Source: Rhexocercosporidium sp. MPI-PUGE-AT-0058 | Taxonomy: Eukaryota > Ascomycota > Leotiomycetes > Helotiales | Assembly (NCBI GenBank): GCA_020746875.1 | Contig: JAGTJL010000004.1 | Span: forward strand, 1,860,001-1,924,000 | DNA: 64,000 nt | Reading direction: 5' to 3' | Shown here: positions 43,808 to 58,555 of the stretch, in pieces | Numbering within the stretch: the stretch's first letter is position 1 | How the letters are laid out: every line of letters starts with the position of its first letter | The notes under the pieces: model-generated | Told to the model about the DNA's origin: nothing | The model's database searches: none | What the model saw: only the letters and a program-made list of their open reading frames with translations | Translations under genes and position numbers: made by a program

Positions 43808-45936
43808 CTTGTCGATCTTTCCAAGGAATGCAGAGTCCCAAGCCGCTCGAGCCACTGGGATATATCGGAGACTGAGACGTCAAGACGTTTTGAAACAAAG
43901 CCAGAAAGGAAACGGAGTTACAAGTTCTTGAGAGGATTGAGGAAATGGAAAGATTTACAAAAGTCAGTGAAATACTTCTCCGTGTGAGATACATACCGGA
44001 CTCTGGACCAGTAGCGTGTATCTTTTCTGTCTCACAGTCGGCGGTTGACCTCGGCCGGTCCGGTTTACCCCGCTGAACGTGAACGTGGGGAAGAAAGGGG
44101 AAACGCCACGCCGAGGGATACCCTTACCTTGGGCGCTATGATATATTTGAATGGTATCATTAGCATCTTCAAATACTTCATAAATTCCCTTACTTTATTT
44201 TTGTAAGTTATTTTTCTTAGTCTTGGTTATTTCGATCTCCACAAAACCTGCGTTCCTGTCCAGATTATTTAGTGTTGGTTGCCTCCTACCTATGTACACC
44301 TGCAGAGAAGGTAGCTGCGGAGATGTTACTAATACAGTCCATATTACGCATGTTTGCCAGCTTTATTTTTCACTTTTCCTCATCCCAAGGAGTGAAGTTG
44401 ATGCATTACGTGCTTTCACCCTTGATGTCTGAAACATGTGGCCTGAAATAAGGGTTTTGCAGAATGCTTCCTTACCTACTTTCCAAGCCGAGGAAGACCA
44501 TTCCCGAAACTCTTTCCTTTCTTTCGAAAAAGAAAACTCCCAAAAGTCGCGCTGGGACAAACACATTTTTATGGGTTTGTACAGTAGAGGTACCGAGATA
44601 TCGGATCGTTAGCTCATCAGATCGCCACAAGGACGAGGGACGGACGCTACAAGCTTATTCGCATACTCGAGTAAAGTGTGTCAGTCAGAAAGTGCCCCTC
44701 TAAAATAAAAATTAAAGTGCGCAAACACTCCTCCGCTATCTATTAAACCCGGATCTCCTATATAACTTTATATAGTAGTTTTTAGAACAAACTTATCATA
44801 TATTAAATTAAAGATGAAAGCTTTAGCTTTTTGATGATCTAGTTATGAAGATTATAGGAAGTTTATTCATTAAGGTACATGCGAAATAGCAAATCATCAA
44901 AAATGATTAATTATGGGAAGCTCAGTTGAAGGCGTGGTAGGTGGTGCCTGCTCGCTGTAGGTTTAAGGCTTCGATTCTGGTAAGGTCGCTTCAGCCCGTT
45001 TCTGACTGACACTCGGTATGCGAACGGTTGTTGAGCACTCCTTTGTACCTACTTGGAATTTGTCCAACTAGCTAATAACAGATGAACAGCGAAGCACAAG
45101 TAGATTGGTGTTTCTGTAATCCTCGAAGGAGCTCTATCTCAGCCACTGTTAGTAGCTGGTCTGGTAGATCATTAGGTTTGGCTTCCTTAAACTCATTTCT
45201 TTCTGCGGTGAAGGGGAGAAAAAGTTCCATGGAGACTTCGCCAAAGCCTTTTCCATCAAACAAGCAGAGACCCAGGCGTGATGCAGGTACTCAAGTAACT
45301 TCTACCGGCCCTCCAGAAAAAGGAACGAAAAATGAACAAGGCATGCCATTACCGAGAAATCAAGAGGCAATACTGTTGATCGAATCTGGTAAAATCTTGA
45401 GAAAAGCAATATGGATTGGTCAAGATTTCAGGAATTCGGGATTCTCCGCCAAGCCACTCAGTCTCATGTTTCTGACAAATCATTTTGCTGACAGGTGCCA
45501 TGTTGATGGCTGCGGCTTTTTTGGCCACTAGTTGAAGAGCTATGACATCTGGCGCAGGCCGTCACACAGTCGTTTCAATTTTTTTCCTTTTTGATGCGTG
45601 TCTAAATCTTCTGAGATCTTCAAGCCTCTTCGTTGTTGGATCAAAGTTGATTCGTTGACCCCAGCCCCAGGATACAACATGGATCTGAGAACTAGCGAGT
45701 CGTGAATTCGGGCAGGGTTTGCCCGCGTCTTTCGAACTCACCACATACTCGAGTAGACGACTACTGATTCAAGCCTAGCTCGATCGATCGCACTGGGAGG
45801 GGCTCGACCTGCCGGACGTTCGTCCCTTGGTTCGAACCATCTCCTATTGCTCTCCTGGCAGTGTCGAAGTCAGGAACGGTCTCCTTCATCCTCGAAGCAT
45901 CGATGCCAAAGGAAGCGTGCCACTTGACTATTCAAA
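43808..45936. other. Intergenic region, about 2.1 kb
   Basis: Between two divergent genes. An AT-rich patch lies near 44700-44900. ORFs at 45082-45531 (+) and 45263-45072 (-) overlap each other. The minus one has a somewhat protein-like stretch (ELFLPFTAERNEFKEA) but no supporting splice or family signal. A tRNA-like B-box near 45829 does not fold. Confidence 0.45.
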
Positions 45937-48173
45937 ATGAACGACCCAGGGTCTGACAGTGAATCAACCCAACAACCAAGCAAGGATATCTCGGTTCGTC
46001 CATCCCCGCTCCCAAGTAGTGCATATAGAAGCTAACGTGCACTACAGTGCCAAAGATGCAAGTTGAAGAAAGTGAGGATCTTCTAGACTTCAAACATGGC
46101 ACGGCTAACAGCAAGTCGATCCGATGCAATAGAAGCAAGCCTATCTGTGGCAAATGCGAATCACTGGGCATCAATTGTACCTACATTCCGCGACGAACGG
46201 GACCGCGAAGGAATCGGTATTGCGGACTCTGCCATGCAGTTCCTACAACTTTAATAGCTAATTTCATGCAGGAAACTTGAAGGAATTCTCCAAGAAATTT
46301 TCCAGCGACTCGATCGACTTGAGGGTCTCATCGTCACAGGTCCAGCACAACCCTCCCAGGCCATTGAGCAGCTGAACACACCTATGCCAACGCCGCCTCT
46401 CTCTGTAGACCACCGTCTTGATTTCGGTGAGTGTGGTTGCTCCCAAATGTTCAAGCTCTAATTCATCAGACCCAGTTTTAGAATTAGTCACCGAGATGTC
46501 AAATGACGTTCGTGACAAACTGGCCAAGATTCCATACCAAAAAACACACGAGGAAATACGAGCTCTGTCATTCACTCTACCACAGACGGTCTGTGATCTT
46601 CAAGAACAGTTATTAGTGAGAAGACACTCCTGGCGAATGACTAGTTGGAATGTGCCCAATGAAAAGGCAAATAAATGGGTCGATTGTGAGTTATGGTGCT
46701 TGCGTCTGGGGTTATCTAACAGATCATCAGACTGGTTTGAGAGAATTGGGATGCAAGATCAAATTCTGTACCAAAAAAGAGAATTCATGGTGTCGATGGC
46801 AGACCTTCTTGAAAACCCCCACGTTCGCATCGATTTCGCAACGCAAATTGTCTATTATAATCTGCTCTTCATGGGAATGGTAGTCCACGAAGATCGGGAT
46901 GTCGAACACGGATTCTATGGCCGACAGATCTATTGTCAGATCCTGTCGCTTATTCCGGAGTGGGAAAGAGAAGAGAGTGGTACTAGTATGGATTTTATTG
47001 CATCTTTTTTCACGGTACGTTCCTTCTGTCAAGCGGGAAATTGATCTAAACAAGCAAACAGATGTCGATTACATTAACATTCTCTCAACCCGATCTCGGC
47101 CACAAGATGCTCTCACATGCATGCAAAATTGGACGGGGGCTTGGCCTATTCGAAATAGACAAACCAGACGAATCACAAATCCATGAAACACAGGAGAAAC
47201 TGCCAGAGACAGAAAAAGATGGGATGAGGACGGCTTTTTGGTTTCTACTCCGCTTCGACTGCATCTTCCGCCTTGCGTACAAGAAACCCGCCTTGATTAG
47301 GCAGGGGTGTTGGACAGTCAAGATTCCTAACGTGGACACCGTGAACGACACAGGATCTGATCCAGGACGTTTTATCCTCTGTGTGAAAACAACTCTGGTC
47401 ATCATGAGGTTTTTGGAGCTGTTCGATCATGAGGTTCCGCCTGATATAGGGCCCAGGGTCTGTTCTTTAGTCGACGATATCATTTCCGTTGCTGAAACGT
47501 GGAAATTGGTATTTTCCCTCGCCTCGATCTTGATGCATTCCACGGACTGACGCCACGTAGGAGAAAGATACAATGATAGCTAGCGATGTTGTGGACAGAT
47601 ACCTATATTTGGACCACCTGTTCGGGTTCTACTCTTCCATTATCCTATTATGCACTTACCGTCCTGAGCTTCTGCAGATTCCGGAGCTAAATGAGCGTTT
47701 GATGAAAACGGCTAGAGAGAGCTCTGATTTGCTCATCCAGATGACAAAATCCAGTTTAGAATCGAGCTGGCAAACAAGGTAATTTAACCTCTCGAGTACA
47801 ATATATGGCTAACGATCATAATAGCATTCGATCTGTATGGAACTCAATAGCATATCTCGCCATCTACCGCGCCATTCTTGAGGCACCCGACCTTGCTAAA
47901 TCTGCATCAGATCTCGAGTCAATGCTCTGGTTGGAGTCAATGCTGGACGCGTGGAGCGAAGAATACGAGGAGATTGTTGCTCTTCGGGAAACCATTAAGG
48001 GGTTGAATAGAATCTCACAACTCATTGTTGAGTCGAGCAGGTTATCTGCAAGTATGAGTCCTCCAGAGATGGCACCAGATCAGCGAGGGCCACCGACGCC
48101 AAGCCAAAGTCTTCCGCCGATCCATCTTGTCGAGCAGACTGGGTTTGGTTTCTACCCGCAACCTCAGCCTTGA
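45937..48173 (+). CDS. Zn(II)2Cys6 transcription factor (nine exons)
   Basis: Exons 45937-45993, 46048-46071, 46116-46216, 46272-46426, 46470-46685, 46731-47014, 47062-47508, 47561-47778 and 47825-48173 give 616 aa. The zinc cluster is built from three exons, residues 20-48, C-x2-C-x7-C-x6-C-x2-C-x6-C. The first loop is one residue longer than usual (KLKK|SIR), either real or a wrong junction. Next come a basic linker (RRTGPRRNR), a coiled coil (KLEGILQEIFQRLDRLEGLI) and a fungal_trans-like region (FSQPDLGHKMLSHACKIGRG, MRTAFWFLLRFDCIFRLAYK). The 45-nt intron at 46686-46730 has no stop; it is removed because GTGAGT...TCAG yields WVDYWFERIG. Targets are unknown. Confidence 0.85.
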
Positions 48174-48607
48174 ACTCGAATCCAAGATCATGAGAAGAAC
48201 GAACTGCTTCTTGAACATGTGCCAACGCGCTCATTTGCTACTCCCTGCTCTTGACGGTGGGCATGTACTGTAAAAAATATCGAGGTAGCCTGTGAGGTAA
48301 CGTTTGCCTGCACAACTTCCACGTCTTGAATCAGGCCAAAAGGAAGCAAAGATTTCAAGCGAAGAACAGATGAAGCCTCACCATGTGCCTACGAGAACCG
48401 AACCGCCTGGATCATGCCTGCCTGTTTACATGGCCGCGGGGTTCCTCATTAAGTGAACCTGAAGCTAGACCTCACCGGTGTAACCTTGCACAATAGCTGG
48501 ATGGCCCTATTATCTATTCACAACAAGGATATCCAGACGCTATTCTAGTGTCCCACTCTTCCAACCCACAAAAGGCCCTCGAAATGCTCGAAATCTGCAC
48601 CTAATCA
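48174..48607. other. Intergenic, no gene seen
   Basis: 434 bp between convergent genes; nothing recognised. Confidence 0.45.
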
Positions 48608-49087
48608 CTTAAGAAAACTCCTGCATCTGTGCTGGCTTCCCCCTAGTAGGAACCCACTCCACTTGATCCTTAACCCACAACTCAGCACCGACCTCCACAT
48701 CAACCAACCCTATTCCGTTATCTCCACCATCCAAAGTTCCAGCCTGCACAATAAATCCTTAAACTCATCCATTGTCCCCTCTTTAAACATCCTGGTGCCG
48801 CATTTCTCGCAGAAGTGGAGTGTGAGCGCCATGCCGCTTGGATGGAGGGTCGAGAAGGATTTGGCGTTAGAGGAGCCGGATAGGAATGTGAAGGATATGC
48901 TGGGAACGAGGAGGTTGGTGGTGTAGGTACTACCACTGGCTTTCGGCAGGGGAGACAGTGGCAGAGTGCCTAGCTGGAGTTAGATTTAAGTGGAATGGAC
49001 GAGAAGAGAAGGGTAACGTACCTGCACTACCAGAGCGCTGGTGAAGGTGTAATTTAGTTCTCCGCAGAGACAGGATCCATTCGACAT
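48608..49087 (-). pseudogene. GFA-family (glutathione-dependent formaldehyde-activating-like) gene with two frameshifts
   Basis: Exon 1 (49087-49022) reads MSNGSCLCGELNYTFTSALV. A 52-nt intron (GTACGT...CTAG) leads to exon 2 at 48969, ALCHCLPCRK, the CxxC-type zinc ligands of the family. The homologous text then moves to the -1 frame (SGSTYTTNLLVPSISFTFLS, then ALTLHFCEKCGTRMFKEGTM, DEFK). Near 48758 it moves again to -1 (FIVQAGTLDGGDNGIGLVDV ... VKDQVEWVPTRGKP) and stops at 48608. Each switch needs one inserted base, both next to an AAAG or AAGG. Otherwise all zinc-ligand motifs are intact, so the losses are recent or are sequencing errors. Confidence 0.75.
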
Positions 49088-49790
49088 GGTGTTTGAATCT
49101 GCATAGATATGCAAAATATCTTGCGACTTGAGAAGGGAATGCAGAATTTGTGACGAGTGTGGACTTCATATATACTACTTTGTATAGACGGACAAGCAAA
49201 CTCTATCTCTGCGGAGCGCAATCATGCGACTCTAAGCCCGTCGTATCTTCACCCCTCTCCGATCATTGTCTCGGGGCATGTGCTTGTTGTTTATATTTTG
49301 ATGCATGGGTGTGGTGAGAAATATCAGCATGTACGAAGAGCTTGCCAGGATTGGCTTTAGAAAATTGACGGCTCGCCGAAAATGACCGGTTCATATCACC
49401 AAATCGGAAACACACTAACTGTATTGGAATATAGCCATCATTTATCTTTGGAGCTTTGTGCAATGCAGACTTCATCTATGGCTTTCTGTGAGGATACGTG
49501 GGGAATCTTGGGCGACGCCTTTTGTCAAACACGAAGAGCACTAGCAACCAGTACCTGACAAGATGTGTTATGAAAGCAATATCTACATTATTTCTATCTA
49601 GATATTGAGTTACTGAATTGCAATAGGTCTAACAAATCTATTGCTAGGTAAAATACAAAAATGCAATGCCATAATAAAAAACACAAGAAAGCAATACACT
49701 AGATGCAAAGTAATCGATGCTAGGCCACCCTCTCCTCCCCTTTCCTCGATTCTCCCTCATCATTCAAGCAATCCCTCAACCCCATCAGCA
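49088..49790. other. Intergenic, no gene seen
   Basis: Promoter side of the GFA gene and 3' flank of the HMG-box gene. AT-rich around 49560-49700. Nothing recognised. Confidence 0.45.
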
Positions 49791-51972
49791 TCAAGCTCTT
49801 CCGAAGCCCGCCTCAACATTCCTCACAAACTCCACCACTTCAAACCCCAACCTCCTAGCAGTCTTCTCGTCCATCTTACTATTGCCCTCAGGTATTCGTA
49901 CAAGGATGCAAGGGCAATCCTGCCGGATTTCAACCCCGCCATGTTTATTCATTTCATCTCTACCAGCGCGACTGACATAGACCGTAAGATCTGGTCCAAC
50001 GATACCACGCCACAGTGTAGCCATCCATTGCCAGTGATCGACCGGCGCGTATGAGTCGTTGATGGGGATACGGAGAGCGAAGGCGTCGGACGTGCTCAGG
50101 GAGAAGCCTTCTGGGACGAGAGCGACTGGAAGGATTTTTGTGTTGGGTTCTTTTCGGGAGGGAGGCGCTGTGGTGATGTAGCGGATCATGTCTTGGGATT
50201 TCTTGTGCCATTCAGAGATGATGGATAGATATTCGACAAAGGGATCTCGCTCTTCACTGCTGGATGCGCCAGTCATCTCGGTATCAGTTGCTTCGGAAGT
50301 AGCTATTGGTTCAGGTGTCGAGCCCCAGGTAGTTATGGCGAAAGATAAGTCTTTGCTGAGGTATTCGTTGATGAAAGTACCAATTTCGGACAGAAGAGCC
50401 TTGTCTGGACCCTCGACAGCTACGACAGCACCACGGACTTCTTGAGCTGGGCTGGTGGGACCTGGCGCTGCAAGAGGAGGAGATATCTTGGTTAAGACTT
50501 TGATCTTGCTGGCATACGGAATTGTCATAACCATAGCTTCAACGCTTCTGGCATGGATCTCACGGGCCTCCATTCTGGAATCTGGCCTCTCAGATGTCGT
50601 TGGAGTAGAAGCTGTCATCTGTGTCTGAAGTGGAGGCAAACGGAGAGATTCATCAAATGTACTTGAGCGAGTTGAGTAGGGGTGGCGGGGTTGCTGGATT
50701 ACCGGCGAGTGTGGTGGAGGAGGTCCCATTGATCCATATATTGATCCATGACGAGCAATCATTCCTGGTCCGGGAAGGGGCTGTCTATAAACTGCCGACA
50801 TTGGTGGTGCGCCAGGACGAGAGTACTGTGGAGTGGAATATGCCATTGGAGAATTCGTCACGTATCCTCTATGATTCTCTTCGTTGAACCTCCTACGCTT
50901 CTGATCTGGAGACGAACTTAATAAATCCATGTCTTCATCTCGTTCATGGTGGGTTTGGAGAGGTTGTGGTGGTGGGTATTGTGGTCTGCGTATTGACAAT
51001 TGGTGATTTGGGATGATGCGAGGAGTATCCATCCCTGCGCTCTGCATCTGGCCTGAATATCGGGGTCTATCGAATTCGTTTTGAGAGGGAGAAGCCGAAG
51101 GTAATAGTCGTTCGTTTCTTGGAGCTGCTGAAAAAGCGGGTGTGAACGGTGTCAATGGAGTCCTTGGAGTTGATATGTACCGGCCGTTACACTTCGGACA
51201 GCGTATTGGATCTTCACCCGAGATCGATGATATCGGGCGTAGACCGTTCAACCTGCCTGCTCTTCGAGGCTGGTATCGATAGCTTGGGTATTGCCTCTGA
51301 TGGCGTTGCTTTTCTTCCTGGTGATTGCTCATTAGCATAGTCTCTTCCTCACCCATGAGGAACCCATACTTCTGCTAGTCTCTTCCAGTCACTCTTTACT
51401 TCAGGTGCTTGTTCTCTCCACTGTTCGCCAATGATTTTCGATATCTCGGGATTTGCAAGCCCAGGATGCTGGGAGACGACCTGGGCTTGGTAATGTTGAC
51501 GGTAAAGAATGAAAGCTACAAAGAAGTCAGCTTTCGAGTCTTGGTCAAAGACTCTTTGGGGCAAAAGTGATAAAGAGACCGACGATGTAAGTTTGGGAAA
51601 CAGCTTGTCACAACACTGGAGCTTCAAAGGATATACTGGTCACGCACCGTTTCGAGGTCTGGGGATCTTGGGATCTGGTTGACAAAGACACACTTGCTCT
51701 CTTGTCAGGTCTGAAGTTGAAGGACCGTTGGTGCTGGCACTGTTGAGGGCCAGATCCCCTATCCTTGGTTCGTTCGCACTGTCAGTATTCAGTGATGCAG
51801 CTCGCTTTCGTGTCAAACGCGTTCGCGGAGAAACTGGAGTTGGTAGATCAGGGTGCATCTCTGGAAGGACCTGCTTCAAGGAGCCACGGCGACTTGATTC
51901 GGTCGAGATGCTCACTGGCAACCGTGAAGTGTCCATATTTGCATGGCGCACTTCAGTAGAAACGGACATCAT
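49791..51972 (-). CDS. HMG-box transcriptional regulator
   Basis: Three exons, 51972-51648, 51515-51370 and 51317-49791, give 665 aa. The HMG box is split over all three: PKIPRPRN|AFILYRQHYQAQVVS, NPEISKIIGEQWREQAPEVK, SDWKRLAE|EEKQRHQRQYPSYR. Both joins follow phase and family text; the second intron holds a GCTAAT branch point. A CPKCNGRY motif follows, then a long Pro/Ser/Gln-rich region, and a conserved C-terminal domain of ~250 residues (AMVMTIPYASKIKVLTKISP ... WRGIVGPDLTVYVSRAG). The start at 51972 (MMSVSTEVRH) is taken because the in-frame upstream extension is a hydrophobic, non-homologous stretch. HMG boxes of this MATA/SOX-like class bind and bend DNA in the nucleus. Confidence 0.88.
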
Positions 51973-52564
51973 GATCCTTGATGTATCTGACGACCTTCGC
52001 TGAGAGATGTCGTCTAGATACAGGATCTGAAGAGAAGGAAATAGAGGAATGAGGCCCAAAAAGAGTAAGAATGGCCTTCTTGTTGCCCAGATTCTTTGTG
52101 TGCAGTGCCCATTGATGAGCAGGAAAACAATGATCTTGCCCAGTAAACCAGCCAGCGCTGAAAAGCTAGCGATGCCATTATTGCAGGCGGTGTCTTTGTT
52201 GTCTCGGGAGAGCCGTCTAGAGACGCAGATTCGCAGGCGAGATTTCTTTGTCCACACAGGTTCCGTTCGCAGGAACACCGACCCTTTTATACCCACCCAG
52301 CAAAATAGAAGCCATAGAAATGAAAGCAGGCTCCGGGGGAATGCAAACAAAATCGAAATTGACATTGAGATTGATTAATTACCCCAACTTTTAATATTCG
52401 TACATTTCTAGAGGGAGTTCGCTTGTGGTGGGCTGGTTTCGGTTCCCCCTGCCGGCCACCCATACCAGCTCCAAGACAAACGCTCCGAGACATTCCTCAA
52501 CGCCATAAACCTAGCCAGATCCGAGGACAGCCATACGAAAGTTGGCCCTCCTCATGCCGTTCGT
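51973..52564. other. Intergenic, no gene seen
   Basis: About 590 bp, promoter of the HMG-box gene and 3' flank of RVB1. Confidence 0.45.
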
Positions 52565-54030
<1,466 letters not shown>

Positions 54031-54979
54031 GGTGAGGAAGGTATGGAATCGATTAGGGGGAGATGAGTTTGAGGAAGATTTAGATGTTTATTCGTGAGAA
54101 GATTGCGATTGAGAAACACGTCAAAATATCATTAATCATGGCAGGAGAGCTTCATCGCAAGGTTCAGCGCGTGGAGAGCTGCAGGAAATGCGAATAAGCG
54201 ATGGAGAAAATCGAAAGGCTGAATAGCACGTGACCGACGAGGCTGTGGTTTTGGGCTCGAACTTTACTGGGAACTTTCGGTTGAATTCCCGGGCAATTGA
54301 TTTATCAAAGGAATTCCATGCACACATCATTATATCTGTGTATAAATATCCATATTACAGTTCCCCTGAGCAGAAAAGGAGAGGCTGAAAGCTACGAGAC
54401 CGCTTTTGCATTGACTACCTAGTCACTATCTTACAAGTTTGCCATCCATGATCCAATTAACTCCAGTGGAATGCTATCAATCAGCCTCCTGTCCGGTAAG
54501 TGCAACGTCAAGAAAGACAAGGCAATATGCATTTGTCAAATGTTCAATAGCATGCTTAGGCTCCGTGTGACTCAACCGTGAGATTATCGTAGCAGTGAAG
54601 GAAAGGCGAAAGAATTGAGATCTTTGAATGTCTCTTGTCAACTCATCTGATCTGATCCAATATGGCAGCAAACAGCTGGAAAGTTCGAGTATCCCCTGCA
54701 AGTCATGTATCAAGTCGTTGGTATCGAGATCAAGTCAAGCAAGAAATCAATGCACGAGTTTGGGTACTTGAAGGTTCCAGTCAGTCTCGATCAGACGGCG
54801 ACATCGAAAAATGAAAATGGGACCGGTGTCAGGTTCATGTGCACGCAGGCATGTCAGATTGATCCATAGGAACATCATGGTCTCAGTGCAATCTCAGGCA
54901 GGCATATATGCAAAGTCATGCGGGTCATGCAGTCAAGTATGGTGTCGTCTCCGGCATTCGGGTCATTTCAAGTCGTCAG
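54031..54979. other. Intergenic, no gene seen
   Basis: About 950 bp. A CACGTG core lies near 54228, about 200 bp upstream of RVB1. Short ORFs here are not protein-like. Confidence 0.45.
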
Positions 54980-56801
54980 TTACGAGGTTCCAGGTGGCTT
55001 CGAAGGGTCACCTCCTTGAGCCTGTTGGGCTGCGATAGCTTGATACCACAGCGCAACGTAGTTTTGATAGCCACCATCTGCAGCACGTTAGTTGATGTAC
55101 GCTTGAGGGCGCTGTGGACAACTTACAGGCAGCGTATGGATCTTCTGCACCAGGAGCAGGGGCTACTTGGGGTGCTTGTTGTTGTGAAGATTGTCCTTGT
55201 GGTTGCGAATAGGCTGGTTGGGTATAGGATCGATCACCGTAATCGTTACGACCTCCACCTCCTCCTCCACGACCGCCGCCACTCTTTGCTGCCTGTAAAA
55301 AATTAGCTTCAACCCTGCAGGAATAGGACGGCAAACTCACAACTGCTTCAACCTTGTCTTCAATGGCACGTTTGGCAGCTGCAATTGCATCTCGAGATCC
55401 AACCAAGCCAATTTCGCGATCGGTCTCTCCTGCTTGCTTCGGTGACACATTGATCTTGCAGCCTGTAGTGCTTTGGATGTCCTTGATTGTCTCTCCACCC
55501 TTGCCAATGATCATACCAACAGCTTCTGATGGAACGTAGATAGAGTCGTTGCTAGTGTCACCTCCTGCACCAGGAGCTGCACCTCCACCAAAACCACCAC
55601 CCTGGCCGGCATCGCGGCCAGTAGCTCTGGGTGGTGGGCCCTGCTTTTCGTTGTTTGTCTTGCTATCGCTCTCAACGATTTCCATGATAAGATCCTTAGC
55701 GCGAGCTGCTGCTTCTCTGGAACCGATCAAGTTGACTGGTCGCAGACCGTTGACACTCTTCTGCTCGCCGACGATATTGACATGACATCCACTTCTTTCT
55801 TGTAGATCTCGAATCGTCTCACCACCTCGTCCAATGATGAGTCCAACTGTTCGATCAGGGACCATGATCTGCATGCTATCCTCTCCATCTCTCAAGGCAG
55901 GCTGATGGGATGAGCCGCGAACGGGAGGGGCGTCTCGCGCTCTCTCTGCAGCAGCACGAGCATTTGCAGCCATACCACTGTCGTCGATGATGCGATTGAT
56001 CTCGGCCTTTGCCTTTGCACGGTTTGCTCGGGATCCAGTGATCTTGCACTCTCGATATGGACCGGTCTCATCTTGGCCAGTAATGAACTGAACTCTGCAT
56101 CCAGTATCTGCCTCGACACGTCTCAGATTCTCACCCTGTCTACCAATGATCAAGCCAACCAAATTCGACTCGATCTGGATTGACTCAACAGCATGATCGT
56201 CACCACCCCTTGGAGGCGAACGGTATCCACCACCACCACCTTGGGGCGAGAATGCACCTGCACCTCTACCTCTTGGACCCGGGGAGAACGACCGCTCACG
56301 ATAGTCACGGGCTGCTGGAGCTCTATCACCTCGCCTCTCATCTCTGTATGGGTTGAAGTTGTCGCGAAAGGCGTCACGGCGCGGAGGTGGGGAGCGGGAC
56401 CGAGATCTCGAGGTTCTGAATCTGACTCCAGCATGGTGGGGGACTTGAGCGTACGAGGGGGCAGGTCGGTCATAAGATACACCCTTCTCCGCAGCGATCG
56501 CCTTGGCCTTTGCAATTGCTTCTGCAATGCTTACAGTTCCAGAGCTAACAGGCTTGATATTGCTGAGATCTACACTGCCAGAGTTGGATGGTTGAGGCAA
56601 GGAGTAACCACCCTGGGGCGCGTATGGATTTTGCTGATGTTGCTGAGGAGGTTGTTGGTAGGTAGGTTGTTGATTTTGGGGAGGAAGCGCATTATTGTTC
56701 TGGGCAGCTGGAGAGTGTCAGTAAGCTTCCCGTCTTCCCAGACCGCGGCGCATACCTAGGGTAGCCAGAAGCGCAGCTATATTCGGTTGCTGGTCTGCCA
56801 T
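54980..56801 (-). CDS. Triple-KH-domain RNA-binding protein (FUBP/KSRP-like)
   Basis: Four exons, 56801-56756, 56707-55341, 55292-55127 and 55077-54980, give 558 aa. The N-terminus (MADQQPNIAALLATL) leads into a Gln/Pro-rich stretch, an EAIAKAKAIAAEKGVSYD helix and an RS-rich segment. Three type-I KH domains follow, each with the GxxG loop: VGLIIGRQGENL, VGLIIGRGGETI and VGMIIGKGGETI. The tail is Gly-rich (GGGRGGGGGGRNDYGDR), then Gln-rich, ending YGGYQNYVALWYQAIAAQQA. That Y-containing tail recalls the FUBP-family C-terminal motifs (AWAEYY-like), and it is exposed only after the last splice (T|AT). Likely nuclear, binding ssDNA or pre-mRNA. Confidence 0.92.
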
Positions 56802-58555
56802 GGTGAGCAGCAAGAATTAGGACGGTAGAAATAGTTATTCTCTGCGACTGAACGGATCTCGATTCTGGGCGCTCGTCAAAGGTGTGAGGGCGGTGCAAGA
56901 AGGCTACAATAAATGGCAGACTGCAGATGCGGAGGGGAGGGGGAATGAGGTTCGAGATGGAGAGTTTTGGGCAGAATTCGAGGAAGTTTGCGACAGAGCT
57001 TTAGTGGCGAGCTAGTCCAGATGCGGCCAAGTCAAAGCCAATGATGAAAGCAGACGACGACACACCATTCATCTCTTTGCCTTTAACCTCCGCATAATTT
57101 TCCTTCTGCTACCAAAGCTACACTGGCTAGGAAGACGACGCTATGTACTTCTCCACGGACAATCATGAAGTCCTGCCATTTGAGATTTGTTTCTCTAGAA
57201 ATGACTTGTTTGGCAGATTGAAAATTCAAATACAAATGATACTTAAAGAGGTCAGCATCCAGAGCCATGACAGTGTGGGGTTAGCGCGGGTACATGAATG
57301 AGGATGGATCTTATCGATCTTGTCATGCGAGGTATGTATGTTCAACTTAGCTTAGAGAGTCTTCTGTCTGCTTGCTCTTGTGGCTCTTCATTGCTTTGCG
57401 GCCCTGACTTCCCTTTTGTTGCGTATTGCGTGTTGCTTTCATTGTTTGAATTTTCTGATGAATTGCTCCTGGTTTCTGGGTCTTTCTGGGTCCTTGATCC
57501 TGCCAGAATCTTGGTTGGGAGAGCCAAGACTTGAACAGGAGATACATGATGTATGACCAACGTGATATGTCTATCTCGACCCAGTTGCACCTCTGAGCTT
57601 GGTACTGCCATTCAAGTCCAACCTCAATATGACAGGAAGTCTGAATTTTGTTCTGAACATCCACTAGACTTAAGAAATGCGTCTCCCCAATGCCTTCTAG
57701 GACCACATTGAAAACATTACAAGCACTGTCTTTTGACATTGGCGAACTCTAGCTTTGTTTGGGAAATGATGAGCTTTACATGCGCAATGGCTGTGCTCAT
57801 AATTATCGATACCTAGTGTCTAGGACTACCACCACTTGCAAAACATCCCAAGCAAATCCATTGAGATTCTTTGGTCACCAACTGCATGTTAGCAGCGCAA
57901 AATTGCCACCTGGTAAGTACCGGCTGGGGTTCACTCCGTAATCAAGCTACAGACAATTCAGACACGGGGAGCACATCCTCTTTGCTCCTACTTAGGCATT
58001 ACAATCGATATCGATGTTGTGTTGAGCTAAACCTTCCTTGCCATTGATATATTTGTTGCTTATGTTTCTGCTTCAGCTGCTGAAAGTGAGACTGCTCCCT
58101 GCCTCATAACCAGGGGATTTAAGGCTCAGTGATAGCAAGAACTCTACTATAACAACCTGTAATTCCTTTAACATGTCTAGATCACGCCAGAAGACAAAAT
58201 TATCTCTGGGACTAGAGACTATGCTGCAGAATCAGGACATGTCGCCTTATTGTCAAAGGACCAGTCCCCTGAGGTCAAAGTAAATATAGCCGCCTGTTCG
58301 ACTTCATACCAGTCAAATCTTGGCCTGAACAGTACCTACTTCGGACTATTGACCTGATTACCTATTGATAAGATCACGCCTTGTTGTTTACGATAACAGA
58401 GCCATACTAGCGCCGTCGCTTATTTTGAGGGAACAAATACAAGGCGACCTTCGAGGACCTAGCTCCTCCTCATCTCCTCCAAACTCGAAATCACAACGCT
58501 CGCAATTGTACAACATCAACTCCTGTCAAGAAGAAGCTGTCGGTGTTCGGTGAAG
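56802..58555. other. Intergenic region, about 1.75 kb
   Basis: Between two divergent genes. A 130-codon minus-strand ORF (57739-57347) overlaps other frames and has no recognised features. No RNA gene found. Confidence 0.45.

Noticed and set aside
44930..45000. Possible tRNA B-box (CTTCGATTC).
   Set aside because: No matching A-box or acceptor stem.
45082..45531. 149-codon plus-strand ORF.
   Set aside because: Overlaps a minus-strand frame with slightly better composition; neither has splice or family support.
45785..45860. B-box-like GGTTCGAACC with an upstream TAGCTCGATC resembling an A-box.
   Set aside because: The T-stem fails at its second pair and no acceptor stem closes it.
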